Assembly: GCA_001600455.1 (NCBI GenBank)
Contig: BCKC01000002.1
Coordinates: 3,982,171 to 4,046,170 of the forward strand
Length of the DNA: 64,000 nt
DNA from: Endocalyx cinctus
Taxonomy: Eukaryota; Ascomycota; Sordariomycetes; Amphisphaeriales; Apiosporaceae
Direction: 5' to 3'
Shown here: piece after piece, positions 34,618 through 47,644 of the stretch
Layout of the letters: each line of letters begins with the position of its first letter
Numbering within the stretch: position 1 is the first letter of the stretch
Translations under genes and position numbers: made by a program
The notes under the pieces: generated by a model
Told to the model about the DNA's origin: nothing
Seen by the model: only the letters and a program-made list of their open reading frames with translations
Database searches by the model: none

Positions 34618-36664
34618 ATGACGGCTGAAACCGAAACTGTCAACCACACTCCGGATCACGCATTGCTTCACGAGAAGCATGATAAAAATAATTCATCAAT
34701 ACCCCGAGCTTTTCGAGCTGATACGAATGGAATAGAAGCTTCAGAGCTCGAGAACATGAACGGAGCGGAGCAATTATCATCAGACCCAGGAGGTGATGAA
34801 GGTGATTATCCAACAGGTCTTCGAATAGTGTTCGTATTGGTTGCTTTGATCTTAGCCATATTTTTGACATCGTTAGACTTCGTGAGTTACTTCTTCAAAC
34901 TTTTGGGATATCACCAAATCATGGGGACCATACTAACAACTCGATTTATTTTTTCATATAATTAGACAATCATTGCAACCGCCATTCCCCGAATCACCGA
35001 CGAATTTCATAGTCTTGCCGACGTGGCTTGGTACGGTTCGGCCTTTTTCTTAGTTACCGCTAGTTTTCAGGCAGCCTGTACGTTATTCCTTTCGTGTTCC
35101 AACAATCCTTCTTTACCGGCCTATCGCAGCTCTAACAAGACATAATGTGCATATAAATAGGGGGCAAGGCATATGGTTTCTTTAGCTTGAAAATCACGTT
35201 CCTACTAGCCATTTTCGTCTTTGAAATAGGGAGTCTGGTCTGTGCTGTCGCTCCTTCGTCCGTGGCTCTGATCATCGGCCGCGCTATCGCGGGACTAGGT
35301 GCTGCCGGCGTGAACACGGGCTCGTTCACGCTAGCTGCCTTCTGCGCACCGCCGAAGAAAAGGCCCTTCTTCACCGGGTTGATCGGTCTTTCATATGGTA
35401 TGTAAATGTTATAAGCATGATACATGGAAGTTAATTATAAAATATTTTGACTAACTAAAACTACGTCTAATTAGGTATCGCATCCGTTATAGGCCCACTC
35501 CTAGGTGGTGTTTTCACCGAGAAAATTACGTGGAGATGGTGTTTCTATATTAACCTACCTGTCGGGGCCGTGTCGGCCATTTTCACTATCTTCTTCTTCC
35601 GAAGCCCTGCTGCGTCTAAGAGTAATGATAGTGGCACATTTTCGTCAAAGTTGCTATCGATGGACCCTGTTGGAATTGGTCTGATGCTGGGTTGTGTCAC
35701 CTCTTACATCCTCGCACTTCAATATGGGGGCGTGAGTCAACCATGGAACAGTTCGATAGTTATCGGCCTGCTCGTCGGCTTTTTGGCCATTCTCACCGTC
35801 CTAATCGGGTGGGAAATTTATATGGGCGAGAAGGCGATGGCCCCTCCCCGCCTCGTGAAGCGCCACGCGGTGCCTTGCTCCGTGGGCTTTTTTTTCTTCG
35901 GCTCGTATATTGTTATCATCTACTACCTTCCTATCTACTTTCAAAGCATAGATGGCGTTTCCGCTATTGAATCTGGAGTTCATAACCTTCCCTTCATCCT
36001 CGCCGTTTCCCTCTTCACCGTCGTCAGTGGCGTCTTAATTTCTCGCACCGGTTATCCCGCGCCATTTCTCATTGGTGGAGCGGCAATCGCCACGGTGGGA
36101 TGTGGTCTAATCTATACATTCGACCTCGGCACCAGTTCAAGCAAATGGATTGGCTATCAAGTTTTGGCCGGCGTCGGTAACGGCCTTGGTATTCAAGTAT
36201 CTACCATCATGGCTCAGGCGAATTCCGAGACAGATGATATGGCAGTGGCAACTGCGATTCTTTTGTGTAAGTTTCCCGCGCTATCTCTCTAGATGTCATT
36301 TCAAGAAATATCTATTTACCTTAGGATAACTAAACTTTTTTCCCTGAATGTAGGTTTTCAAACCGTTGGTGGCGCCTTCCTACAATCCGCCGCCCAAGCC
36401 GCTTTTGCCAACCGATTGTTGATGGAGGTGCCCCACACGGCCCCGGATGTCGATCCCAAAGTTCTGATAGCCACAGGCGCGACTGACCTAGCATCCTTCG
36501 GCGACAGCCTCCTTGGAGTACGTATCGCGTACTTACGGGGTTTGAAGGTGACATTCGCATTCGCAACCGCTTCGATGGGACTGGCTTTCGTTCTGGCCCT
36601 TATGTCACGACGGAAGAGAATCGGGGGTGAAGCGGCTAAGAACGCTATGGGCCCTGCCGCCTAG
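34618..36664 (+). CDS. MFS drug/toxin efflux transporter (DHA2-type, 14 TM)
   Basis: Five exons (34618-34881, 34966-35077, 35161-35397, 35475-36266, 36354-36664) encode 571 aa. A long acidic cytoplasmic N-terminus (about 70 aa) precedes helix 1. Conserved DHA2 landmarks are LTSLD followed by [56 protein letters not shown] and the motif C-like [31 protein letters not shown]. Members are proton antiporters in the plasma membrane that export drugs or secondary metabolites (TRI12/AflT relatives). It lies 13 kb from the PKS locus with unrelated genes between, so it is only a weak candidate exporter. Phe occupies the position after the helix-1 Asp where Gln or Met is common. Confidence 0.9.
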
Positions 36665-39600
36665 ACTAAGTCGGTTAAAATGCAGAAAAGAAAAGAACAG
36701 CTTGGTATGGTAGCTTCATGGGTTATCTTCAATCCATGAATACGGTGCCGAAAATTAAGGAAATAAGCGGCCACCCCTGTTTCTGCATTTCTACGCATCC
36801 CTGTTCCTTTCGTTCCTCATCGGACCTATCCGCATGCCTAATTTCATCACAAATCGATACCAAGATCGTCAAGGCTAGATATTCATTATGTAGCAAGCAT
36901 GACGCCGTATGGTTTCGGTGACTTTGGAGGATTCGTAATATTTAACAAAATACTTAACTGACGTTGCATTGGAGGAAGATTGTCCCTTTACTTGACCATA
37001 TTTCTAAGCCTCTAGATTGGGGGACACTAACTTCATAAATGCCAAATCCCAATTTTCACTTGTTTTCTTCTTCACGATGCTCCCAAGGGTAGAAGAGTCT
37101 TACCCCACCCACAGAGATGCCTCATTCTGTCGATTAGTTACGTCCTAGACTGAAAACTCATCTTTTTAACTAGAGCATAATTATATATATTTACCATACT
37201 CGAAGAGATATTGAGTTTCACATTAAAAAAAAAAAGGAAATTATGTGCAAAGAGACCTCGTAAACTTTTCGAAATTGCGGTATAAATGATTTCGATGATG
37301 TCGACAATGGAAAGACGGCTAGAGAAAATAGTTGGAGGTGGAGGGGTCGCCTCTTCCTTGCTTAGCGCACATCTGTTCTAGTGGACACACGGCACATGCC
37401 GGTGTTCCCGCGATGATCGGTACCGAATCGGTGTTTATATAGGGCCCTTAAGACATTCCCATCAGGCTAACGCTACGTACCGAGCTAGGGTACGTCGTAA
37501 GTGCGAGACGGGGGGGGGGGGGGCCGCTAAGAGCTGATACAGGGGGGGGGGGGGGATTCGCCTTTTCAAGGATAGGGGGGGGGGGGGNNNNNNNNNNNNN
37601 NNNNNNNNNNNNNNNNNNNNNNNNNNNNNNNNNNNNNNNNNNNNNNNNNNNNNNNNNNNNNNNNNNNNNNNNNNNNNNNNNNNNNNNGGGGGGTGATTTT
37701 GCCAGTCATAGAGGTCAATTTACTTCTCTTGAACTCAAATCTCTTGGTTAATAACTGTATCAGACGGGATCTTGTTGGGCCTAAGTTAATGATACGTAGC
37801 TTAAGTAGGTTTCGAAGCAGTTCATAATCTATGTTGATCTTTTGAACTAGGTTCTGTATTTTATTCATGTGTCCTGTACATCAGGGGGGGGTTTTCATGT
37901 TTTTATCATTCATAATTAAATCTCATTCAGTAACTTATGAGGAAGCACAACATGGAATCTTTTAACATATGAACCAGTGTATCCTCGATTAGGATTTAGG
38001 AAATCGAAACTAATGAATTCATTATTATTGAGGGGGCGGTATGATCAGAATAAAGCCTCTTAATTTCTGGATGATGAATTATATAAGATTCTCTGCACTG
38101 AAGTCAAGCATAAAGTCAATTTACTTTTCTCGTCCAGCTTAATATGTCAAGCTTTATATAAGAAAAGTATAATTCAACAGACCCAACTACTGATTTCGAA
38201 ATGGCTGATAACTTAGACTTAGTTGCAAGTTCTTCTTCTCTATCTGTCGTTACTATAGATTAAATATCCAAATGGAGCCCTTAGCATGACCCGAACGCCT
38301 GGAGGGCAACACACCCGAAACTGTATCGGCCTAAGAGAAGTTATTTACAAGGAACAACTCGTTTCAGTCTGTGTTTTCTCCTTTTCAACCCCGAAGAAGA
38401 ATTTTTCTCATAGCTCTAACGATGTATCAGTGAGTAACGAATTTGGCTTGCCCGTATAGTTCTACTAGTAAATTTACGTTATACTTCTGTTTTAGATCTA
38501 CATCGGTAGAGACCCAAAAATGGACGCCATGGTCCCACGAGCATGCAATAAAATTGGTCAGGAGGTTCCTAAACAAATGACAAAGACCAACTGGAACCCT
38601 TTCGGCCTGCACGCATTCAGCTGCATAGTGAGCAGCGAGGGAAAAACTACCACAGTTTTTACGCTTGCTCTCCCACATCATCCAACTTGAAGATTCTATT
38701 CTTAGTCTATCCTACATTTTTAAGAATGATTATTACATAGTGTAATATGATGAGAACCAATACCGAATTTGGCGATGATCATTGGTATTTATTCACGAAT
38801 TGCCGAAATTAGCGCCGGGCAGCGAGAGTTCCTATACGAGTTTGAGTCTCGTCTCCTCAACCATCTCAAAGCCCTCAATACACCTGAAGACTTCTTAAAG
38901 TCTGTCACCGGGATTTATGATTTACTCCAAGATCAAAGTCCACCTTATCATTTCAGTTCCGGGTACTTCTTATGGTCCTGGGGCGGAGAAGCACGGGCTA
39001 CTCCGACTGAGACGAGTAGTGCTAACCAAGCCTAAAAGAAGCAAAAGGGGGTGGGCAAACGGATGACGAGCCCCTGAGCATGTAAATCTGTACAGGGAGC
39101 GTTGGAAATCTAAACACCGCTGGCTTGAAAGCAGTTTATAACTGTAATTACCACCACCGGATGCGAGTCTCTGACAGTGAACCAACCAGAAAGCCCCACC
39201 GAAACGTTTCCAATGAAGATCTTCTTCCCGGCCAAGGACGATGTGAAAAAGTCGTACAAACAAGCGCAAGGGGTCGCCAGCAACAGATATATGTCACATC
39301 CGAAAGTTGACCTCGGCAATTTCCTTCATCGTGCATGATCCTGAGTATAATGATATATAGTAAACTCGCAGCTGACTAGGCAGGCAAGGTTAGGGGGTTT
39401 AAAACGTTACAGGGGGGTCAGCGACTAGCGGCTTTTCAATTCGTTGTACCCGATTTGTCCCTATCTAGAGATGATTATTATGGTTCCTAGAGTTTTTTTT
39501 TTCTTTTCTTTCTTTCGTTCCTTTTCGCTTCTCTTTTCTTTTTCTTATAAAATCATACTAAAGAGAGAGAGAGAGAGAGAAAAAAGTATATCTAACCTGC

Positions 39601-39830
39601 TTGTCAGTGTATATCGTTTTTCGTCTAGGGTAAATGGAAATCATTATGGTTGGCATCCTACATTTCAGCTGCGACTGGCCATCATCTTACGCAACATGTA
39701 ATTGATTACGCCTCGCAGCCTAACCTACCTACCCCTCTCCTTCTCAAATCTATCCGCCCGACCACGTTTCGCCTTTATAAACTATCAATTGGTCTTATTT
39801 CATGAAGACACCGGTAATAAGCCCTACAAG
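36665..39830. other. Intergenic with scaffold gap
   Basis: This contains G homopolymers, a 100-N gap and AT-rich DNA. Two frames are noted but unconvincing: 38427-38681 minus (84 aa) and 38775-39035 plus (87 aa, starting MIIGIYSRIAEISAGQ). Either could be a fragment of a gene broken by the gap or by decay. A GA/CT-rich tract lies around 39490-39590. Confidence 0.45.
37511..37693. other. Assembly gap of exactly 100 N flanked by poly-G
   Basis: Ns occupy 37588-37687. On both sides, and twice more at about 37511-37523 and 37541-37556, runs of 6-14 G occur. 100 N is the usual placeholder for a gap of unknown size, and the poly-G runs suggest low-quality read ends or a real G-rich tract. Confidence 0.95.
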
Positions 39831-42800
39831 ATGAGCTTTGGGTTCGGCGTCGGTGATTTCCTTGCGATCATCGAGCTCGCCAACAAGGTCCGAAAAGATT
39901 TTGCGGGGGCCCCAAAGCAGTTTGAGAACATTTCTTCCGAGTACGTTCCTTTAGTTTATCCACCCAGGCAGTACTGATATGAAGTTATCAGAGTCAGAAG
40001 CCTTTCGATTATCCTCCAAGATGTCGACACATTCCTATCAAACGAAAACCTACCAGACATACGCATGAATAATCTTTCCGAAATTGTTGATAACTGTCGT
40101 GTTGTGTTGCAAGATACACAGCATACCCTAAACAAGTATTGCGATCTTGAACACAATGACAAGACCGTTGAGAAGAGAATAAAAAAAGTATGGAAAAGAT
40201 TGACTTGGGAACCTGACGATGTCAGTGAACTCCGATCTCGTATTATGGCGAATTGCGTGCTGTTGAACGCTTTTCTCGAAGGGCAAACAAGAGAGAATAT
40301 CACCAAGCTCATTAGAGGACAAGAGCGACAGGAGTATCAGAACATTATCGACTGGTTAACGCCAATCGATCATACGACACAACAGGCAGACTACATCCGA
40401 CGTCGTCAGGAAGGAACTGGTCAGTGGCTTCTTGATTCCCCTGAATACCATAAATGGATATCAACCGAGGGGGAAATATTATACTGCCCGGGGATTCCCG
40501 GTGCGGGTAAGACGATTCTTGCTTCCATCGTGATCGAAGATCTCTACGAAAACCTCTGCGTCGGCGATTCAGTTGGGGTGTGCTATTCATATTGCAACTT
40601 CAGGAGAAAGGAAGAACAGACGTTCGATAATCTTGTACTTGGTCTCCTTAAGCAACTGGCGCAAGGCTTGGATTCCATACCCAGATGCGTAAAAGATCTT
40701 TATGATCGACACAAGGTTAAATGTACCAGACCATATACAGATGAAATCCGCAAGATATTTCGTTCAGTCGGGTCTATCTACCGCAGGGTTTTTGTCGTTA
40801 TCGACGCCCTTGATGAATGTCAAGCGTTTGATAACTGCCGAGCAAGGTTTATCTCTGAATTATTCGATTTTCGATCCGCTGTAAAAGCAAATATTTTAGT
40901 GACTTCCCGCTTCATACCAGAGATATCGGGGAAGTTTTATATGGTGGTACCGAAAGAGATACGTGCTAGCGATCAAGATGTTAGCAGATACATCAATGCG
41001 AACCTCGTATTGCTACCAGGTTTCGTTTCCAATAATGCAATCCTTCAAAAGGAAATCAAGGACAGCATTGTGGAAGCTGCTGATGGAATGTATGTTTCCC
41101 CTTTCGTCGAGCTGCTTTAAATAGTACTAAGTTTATTAGGTTCCTGCTCGCGCAACTTTATCTTGACTCATTAAGGGGTAAACGATCGCCCAAGGCTATT
41201 CGAAATTCCTTGAAAACTATTGCTAGAGGTTCCGATGCTTACGACACTGCGTACCGTGACGCGATGGAGCGGATTAAGGGCCTGCTTGAGGATCAGAAGG
41301 AGCTAGCAATGCAGGCCCTAGCATGGATCACGTGCGCCAGACGACCACTTTCGACACAAGAACTTCGGCATGCACTTGGTGTAGAATTAAATGAGCCGGA
41401 AATGGACGAAGATAATTTGCCAGATATCCAAGATGTAATATCGAATTGTTGTGGCCTAGTCACAGTAGACGAAGAAAGCCACATCATTCGGCTTGTTCAC
41501 TACACGACGCAGGAATTCTTCGACCGGACACGACATGAATGGTTTCCGGATGCAGAATCGGAAATTGCAAACATTTGCATTACCTATCTGTCATACAAGG
41601 ATTTTGACAGCGGAATATGTCGAAATGACGATGCATTTGAAGAGCGTTTTTCTTTGCATCCTCTGTACTTGTACGCAAGCTGCTACTGGGGAAGTCATGC
41701 AAAATTTATCTCCGACCCTGAGCAGATTCTTGCTTTTTTAAGACTACAATTTCATCTTGATGCAGCAGCCGAGGGGCTATTTGCTAGTCGTCCATCAGTC
41801 AAACTTTGTAGAGAAAACTACCTGTATCTTCGATCATCTAGAACGAACGTAGGCGGACTGCACCTTGCAGCAATAGTCGGGCTTCAAGAGGTGGTGAATA
41901 TTCTCATGGATAGAGACGGCTCGAACCTAAACCAGAGAACTAGTGATGACAGGACACCAATCTCATTCGCTGCTGAACAAGGACATGAAGCCATAGTACG
42001 TCTATTTCTCGAACGAGGGGCCGAGTTCGACTCAGAAGATAGCCGTAGACAAACACCACTTTGTCATGCCGCCTATGGAGGGTATGAAACCGTAATACGC
42101 CTACTTTTAGACCAAGGAGCCGAAATAAACTCGAAAGATATACATGATGACACGCCCCTCTCGTTTGCTGTTCAAGAGGGGCATGAAGCCACAGTACGTT
42201 TATTAGTAGAACGAGGAGCCGATTTAGAATCGAGTGATATGCTTGGCATAACGCCAATCTCGCATGCTGCTTTCGCAGGGCATGAAGCCATAGTACGTTT
42301 CCTTTTGGAACAAGGAGCCGACTTCAGGTCAAAAGATGACAATGACAGAACGCCAATTGTGCTTGCTATTTCAGGAGGTCATCAAGCTATAGTGCGTTTA
42401 TTTTTGGAACGAGGAGCCGAGCTCGAGTTAAACGATTGGAGTGGCTTGACACCACTCGCGCTTGCTGCCAAAAAAGGGGATGAAGCCATAATACGTCTAC
42501 TTTTGGAACATGGAGCCGAGTTAGAATCGAAACATTTTGAAGACAGAACGCCACTCTCATTTGCTGCTGGAGAAGGGCATGAAGCCACTGTACGTTTACT
42601 TTTGGAACAAGGAGCCCAGTTAGGTTTGAAAGATAAACGAGGCAAAACACCACTCGCACATACTGTCGCTGAATTAGGGTATGGGAACAAATTCACTGAT
42701 GGACGAGGCCATGAGGCCATCATACTTCTACTTTTGGAACAAGGAGCCGATTTAGAATCAAAAGATAATCAAGGTAAAACGACGCTTGCATCTGCTGCTG

Positions 42801-43579
42801 AAAATGGGCATGAAGCTGTAGTACGTCTACTTTTAGAACAAGGAGCCCAGTTCGATTCGAGAGACTACAAAGGCAGAACGCCACTCGCGCTTGCTGCTAA
42901 ACAAGGGCGTGAAGCCGTAGTGCGTCTGCTTTTAGACCAGGGGGCCAAGGTAGATTCGAAGGATATAAGTGGTGTAACACCACTTATGTTCGCTGCTAAA
43001 GGATGCTACGACGCTATAGTGCGTCTACTTCAGGTAAACGGAGCCGATGCCCACGCTCGAAATAGCCTCGGTCAACCGGCCCTGTTTTACGCTATTGGAA
43101 GTGGTGACGAGAAGTCCTTTCTGATTTTGCTAGAGGAAATGGGACCGCTCGTCGATTTTCAGGATCACTATGGCTCTACACCCTTGTCCGTTGCTGTTCG
43201 ATTCAAGCAGGAAGAGATGGTCAAGCAGCTTACGACTGTGCCATGTTCGGGCCTTTTCTTGCCAGACAATTTTGGCCGCACACCGCTGTGGTGGGCTCAG
43301 AAGCAACGCTATATAAACATTGAGCAAACCCTTCGCGAAGCTGCAAGGTATCTCAACGTGGATATAGTAACGGCTGAGCTACCAGTTACGGATTATACAG
43401 GGTTTAATTCATTGGGTAAACAATGCCATGTCTGCTTCGCAAGGCTTTATTTCCCCTACTATACTTGCAAAGTTTGCTCTGGTGGGAAATTTGGTATCTG
43501 CTCCGATTGTCGAGGATTAGGAGCTCATTGTATTGTTGATACCCATGCGCTCGAAGTTAATACCTACCCAGCAAGCTAG
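39831..43579 (+). CDS. NACHT-ankyrin NLR-like protein with C-terminal zinc finger
   Basis: Three exons (39831-39940, 39992-41089, 41140-43579; introns 51 and 50 bp) encode 1215 aa. The N-terminal ~180 residues are the helical domain common in fungal NACHT proteins (MSFGFGVGDFLAIIELANKV). The NACHT domain has Walker A GIPGAGKT (204-211) and Walker B VFVVIDALDE (about 303-312). A winged-helix-like region (QALAWITCARRPLSTQELRHAL) follows. About 15 ankyrin repeats begin near residue 643. The last ~55 residues form a ZZ-like zinc finger (CHVC, CKVC, CSDC). Proteins of this design act as intracellular non-self or stress sensors (STAND ATPases). Repeat 9 carries an 11-residue insertion. Repeats 2-11 are unusually alike, as seen in NLRs whose repeats are recombining. 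Confidence 0.92.
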
Positions 43580-44451
43580 CCGTTGAATTTTCATAACATA
43601 TGGCGTATATACTGTGTTGGAACTAGTATGGAGGCAATAATATGGCTCACTTGTATCAGGGGCATCAGAGGGTTGCAGCATCGAGTTGAAAAAGGCTCTG
43701 CCAAAAACTAGAACTAACTTATAATAAGACGTCGCGCGTAATCCTATTTATAGATCAAGATAACCATACTAAGCTCGTCATAAATAATAGTAAACTGGGC
43801 TTAGCGATTCTCCTCTGAGCATCTGAGTATCCCTTAAGCAGTACGTAAGTGCTGGCTGGGTAAAGCGGCAACGGACTCAGCTAATCACCAGAGTAACTAG
43901 GTGAGGGCAACTTTTGGGTGTGACAATATCGGTTGCCACGCGGGACCATGGCGCTCCAAGAAAGACAAGACTAAAAAAATATTTCGTCGTTACGTATCGA
44001 AGGACAAGGGCTAGCTCTTCCCTCAGAAGCTCATAATTACTTACGAGTCGCACCCGAGCTTACCTAAGACACCTCTTTCATGTACATGGGCTCGGCAACC
44101 TGTCTCAGAGCGTATGAGATATCCTAAAATCCACAACCTCCGGCATAAAATTGGAAAAGGTGAACAATTTCGACTATGGCATTTTAGTACCGCGTTCTCT
44201 GATCAGTGAAAATGAACTTTTAGAACCAGGGAGGAAAAGTTGGGAGAGAAGTTGTATCACATGTGCAAGAAGCTCCAAAATATGATATCCGGAAAGATGT
44301 ACCATAGTGTCTCTCATCATCCCTGGTAAAACGACCCAAGACAGACTCTCGAGCGCGTTAGTTATCACATGTAAGGTTTGAACCGTTTCCCATTAGCCAT
44401 TGCTAGGTAGTTAACTAAAGATACGAAATTTCATCTCATAAAATGATTCAT
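43580..44451. other. Intergenic, no gene seen
   Basis: The downstream ends of two convergent genes. I see no structured element; one short minus frame (44174-44368) is not convincing. Confidence 0.5.
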
Positions 44452-45913
44452 TTACAATTTTTCAAATTCATATGACGCAAGCATGAAAGGTCCTACACCC
44501 TTGTAGTCGTTTGTAGCCAGGGGTACCGAGATGTAGTACTATATTATTTGCGTTAGCGGTGTGCGTGAATATCTCTATCATGTCAGGCGACATACCTCGT
44601 AAGTTCCGTTACTCGAAAGAGATCCAACCGAAACCGTCCCCTCCCAGTCCATAGTGCCATCGCCGTTGTCCGAAACGAATCTCTCGGTCAAGAGGCTGTA
44701 GGCGTTCTGCGCTGCCTCCATATACTCGTCCGACGAGATCAGTCCTAAGCTCATTCCCTTGAAGAGACCGTAAGTAAACATAGCTGAGGCGCTGCTCTCG
44801 ATGTAATTGCCTTCGGCCCCGGGGTAGGGATCCGACATGATCAACCACCAACCCCCCGATTCGTCCTGGGCCGTCTTCAGGCCGGCGGCGAGGGTGGTGT
44901 AGTATCCAATCAGCTCCGAGTAACCCTCGTGGGTTTCGGGCCAAATCTGGATAACCTCGAGGAGAGTGATGAAGTACCAGCCGACGGCTCGGTCCCACAC
45001 GAGCGGGGCAGCTCCCGTCACCGGGTCGGCCCAGACCGCTTCTTTGCTCTCGTCGTAGCCGTGAACGAGCAAGCCGGTGGTCGCGTTCCTGGTATGCTCC
45101 TCAATGAGGCGGTACTGGTTCAGGATGTCATCCCACGCCTTTTTTTAATGCATACGTTAGTATATGAAGTGTCGGATATTTGTAATCTATCAAATGGCTT
45201 TGATATACGATAATATGAAACTTCAAAAGGAATTTCGGAAATTGAAAATAAATTTAGAATCCAGTCATGCTTGGCACTCACAGTGGTGTTGTCGTTGTCG
45301 AATACGCTTGTCCACTTGGCGTAGAATGTATCGGCCATGAAGATACCGTCGAGCCACTAGAAGTTTTAGAGATCGTTAATTTATTGCGCTTTCATATTAT
45401 TTCTGTACAACTGTTCTTAACATACCATCTGATTCGGATAGGTTGGATCTCTGTGCCACTGTCATCGAAGCAGTTAGCAGATCAGATCCCTAAACTACCA
45501 AGCGGTGAGCAACTTACAAACCCGCCACTGGGAGTCCGCGGGTGTCTATTCAGCTGCTCTCGTATAATATTGGCGGCCAATTGGTACTTCTCCTCTCCGG
45601 TGCGCTCGTACCACCAAATGAAGCAGTTTCCAATGCGGTACTCATCCAGAGAGTAGAATTCGTAGTCCCAGTCCTTGATCGTGCCGTCCTCCTGGACGAC
45701 GTTGTCGTCGATCTGGCCGCGGTACCATTCCGCGTAGGTCTCGTTCTGGGTCAAGTCATACGCCGCCTCGTAGCCCTTGTACAGGGTGGCAGCAGTGTAG
45801 TCGAAGTTGGCTTCGACCCCGTGCTCAATGAAGGAGTCGGCAGTCCACGTGAGGTAAGAGGTCGCCGCAGACGTCGAGGCGACGCCGAAGGCGAGCGTCA
45901 AGGTGGACTTCAT
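44452..45913 (-). CDS. GH105 unsaturated rhamnogalacturonyl hydrolase
   Basis: This secreted enzyme removes unsaturated galacturonyl residues from pectin lyase products. Five exons (45518-45913, 45426-45458, 45282-45356, 44596-45138, 44452-44538) give 377 aa; the second is a 33-bp micro-exon. A signal peptide (MKSTLTLAFGVASTSAA) is followed by a GH105 alpha/alpha-barrel. Visible landmarks are HRDPTYPNQMWLDGIFMA with the expected catalytic Asp (Asp146), LVWDRAVGWY, SSASAMFTYGL and the C-terminal NDYKGVGPFMLASYE. The last exon is far shorter than any ORF threshold but completes the family's conserved end. The enzyme suggests a plant-associated or saprotrophic lifestyle. Confidence 0.92.
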
Positions 45914-47644
45914 CTTCAAACCTGCGATTCAAGATGCTGCTATAAGGGCCAGAGTGTGATGGGATTGACCGCAGATCAGGAGCTCTCCAGTTTCTCGAGA
46001 AGGCCGACACACTGCAATTAAGCTCGGGAAAATTTTATCCTATGGTGTCATTTATATATGTTATGATTTAAGGAATCGATGATTCCTGGGAGCAAGCCTA
46101 GACGCGATAAGCCTTTCGTGTGTTGTCTGCAGCAGCTCGTGACAGGATGGGAAAGAAGGACTCGGTAAGGTTCATTTCTCCTTTTTGACTTGTGGAAAAA
46201 AACTTCAGCTTGGGGAATCCCAAGAGTTTCCTTATCAGCCCACGTATAAGCTGCTTGGCGATTGAATACGGCCCACCGCTCGTTGAACGTGTTGGTTTCG
46301 AATAAACGAAATGTCGACTGGCGTTTTTATTGTCTGCTCACTGAGCGAACTCCTTGACTCCTTATTATCCCCGTCCCCATAATAATAATTTCGCTGGGAG
46401 ATAGCCAATACTTTCCATTTAGGCGTCGGATCGATGGTGGCAGAACAATTTTCCTTGTCGGAACATCCCTTGTCGTCTCTGGATAATTTCATTGGTGGGG
46501 TTTCTTAAGAGACCCAACGCCAATGACCGATTGGGTGACACCGCCGACATGATATTTGGAGCTCAATAAATAATATTATAGAGCTTAGGTAAGAAACTTC
46601 TGAAGGACTCAATTCAGGGGAACATAATATATGCTTATGCAAGCTCAAGAGAAGAAAGCTGTTCTGATTCTTGGGGTCACGAAGGAGTATCATTGCAAAA
46701 CTATTGTCACATCATACATATAACTACCAAATTCCCCTTTAAGATGAAGGGAATACAAACACAACGTACCTCGCGTTTTAATGAAAGAGCCTAAATTATA
46801 GGATATGTAAAGATTCTGCAGACCCTTTCAGCATCCAGTTAGGCAGAATGTATAACTACTTATGTCAAATAGTACATCTTACACCTCAATTGTTGGCAGC
46901 TATCTTAGGTACATGATGCATGGGCCCATCAATCTAGGTTTACGATGCTTGGCATGGAAAGGATTGAAAGACACGTCACATGTATATATAGTAAATAAAA
47001 AGTTGATATAAATGCTGGGAAAAGAAAAAAGGTAAGTCAGCAGAGTATCTTTATTGAAGCTTAATTATACTGAACGGTGTTTAATGGTGCTTGAGAGGAT
47101 AATCTACCAATTGAATGAGAATCCTGCCTTTCATATATTTATCGACGGTCCAAAGAAGTCTTTCAGATATCTTGCATGACGAAGAAGTGTCAAAACGCTT
47201 ATTTGAAGAATTTACGCAAATGATAAGCAGGAATACCTTGGTTCTCCTAAGGTTTCTGCACGTCAGTTGAAGTTTTCACATCTAAGGAGGGTACTTCAAA
47301 CTTTGATAAAAGGTTATGCCGTTATCCTTTTACAAGCTATTAATGTTTATATTCAAAGATAGTCGTCAATCAGCTTTCGACTTTGTCTTGAGTACCATTA
47401 GTCTTTGTGGTAATTACTGATTCATGCCATATGATTTAAAAGACCCCTTAAGTATAACCAGGGAAGGATGGAAGAGATTTATGTATATAACAGTATCATA
47501 ATCCCAACTCGAAGATAGATTCAATTCGATCAAGCTCAGCTCAAGAGTGAAATTTTCAGTATCCAGCTATTTAAAGACACAAGAAGACTCTATTATTCAA
47601 TACTTACTTTGTAATATCGAAAACATCGAAAGCATATCATCATA
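45914..47644. other. Intergenic between divergent genes
   Basis: 1.7 kb between the GH105 gene and the next plus-strand gene. AT-rich, with no recognisable gene. A TATTTAAA at 47568-47575, 70 bp before the next ATG, is a probable TATA box. Confidence 0.5.
47568..47575 (+). promoter_or_regulatory. Probable TATA box
   Basis: TATTTAAA lies 70 bp upstream of the ATG at 47645, in a pyrimidine- and A-rich leader. Confidence 0.4.

Noticed and set aside
34618..36664. MFS transporter as exporter of the PKS product
   Set aside because: It lies 13 kb away, with a ribosomal protein gene and a HET gene between; no sequence evidence ties it to the cluster.
38427..39035. Two frames (84 aa minus, 87 aa plus) near the assembly gap
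   Set aside because: No family resemblance and no splice-linked continuation; possibly gene fragments but not supportable as genes.
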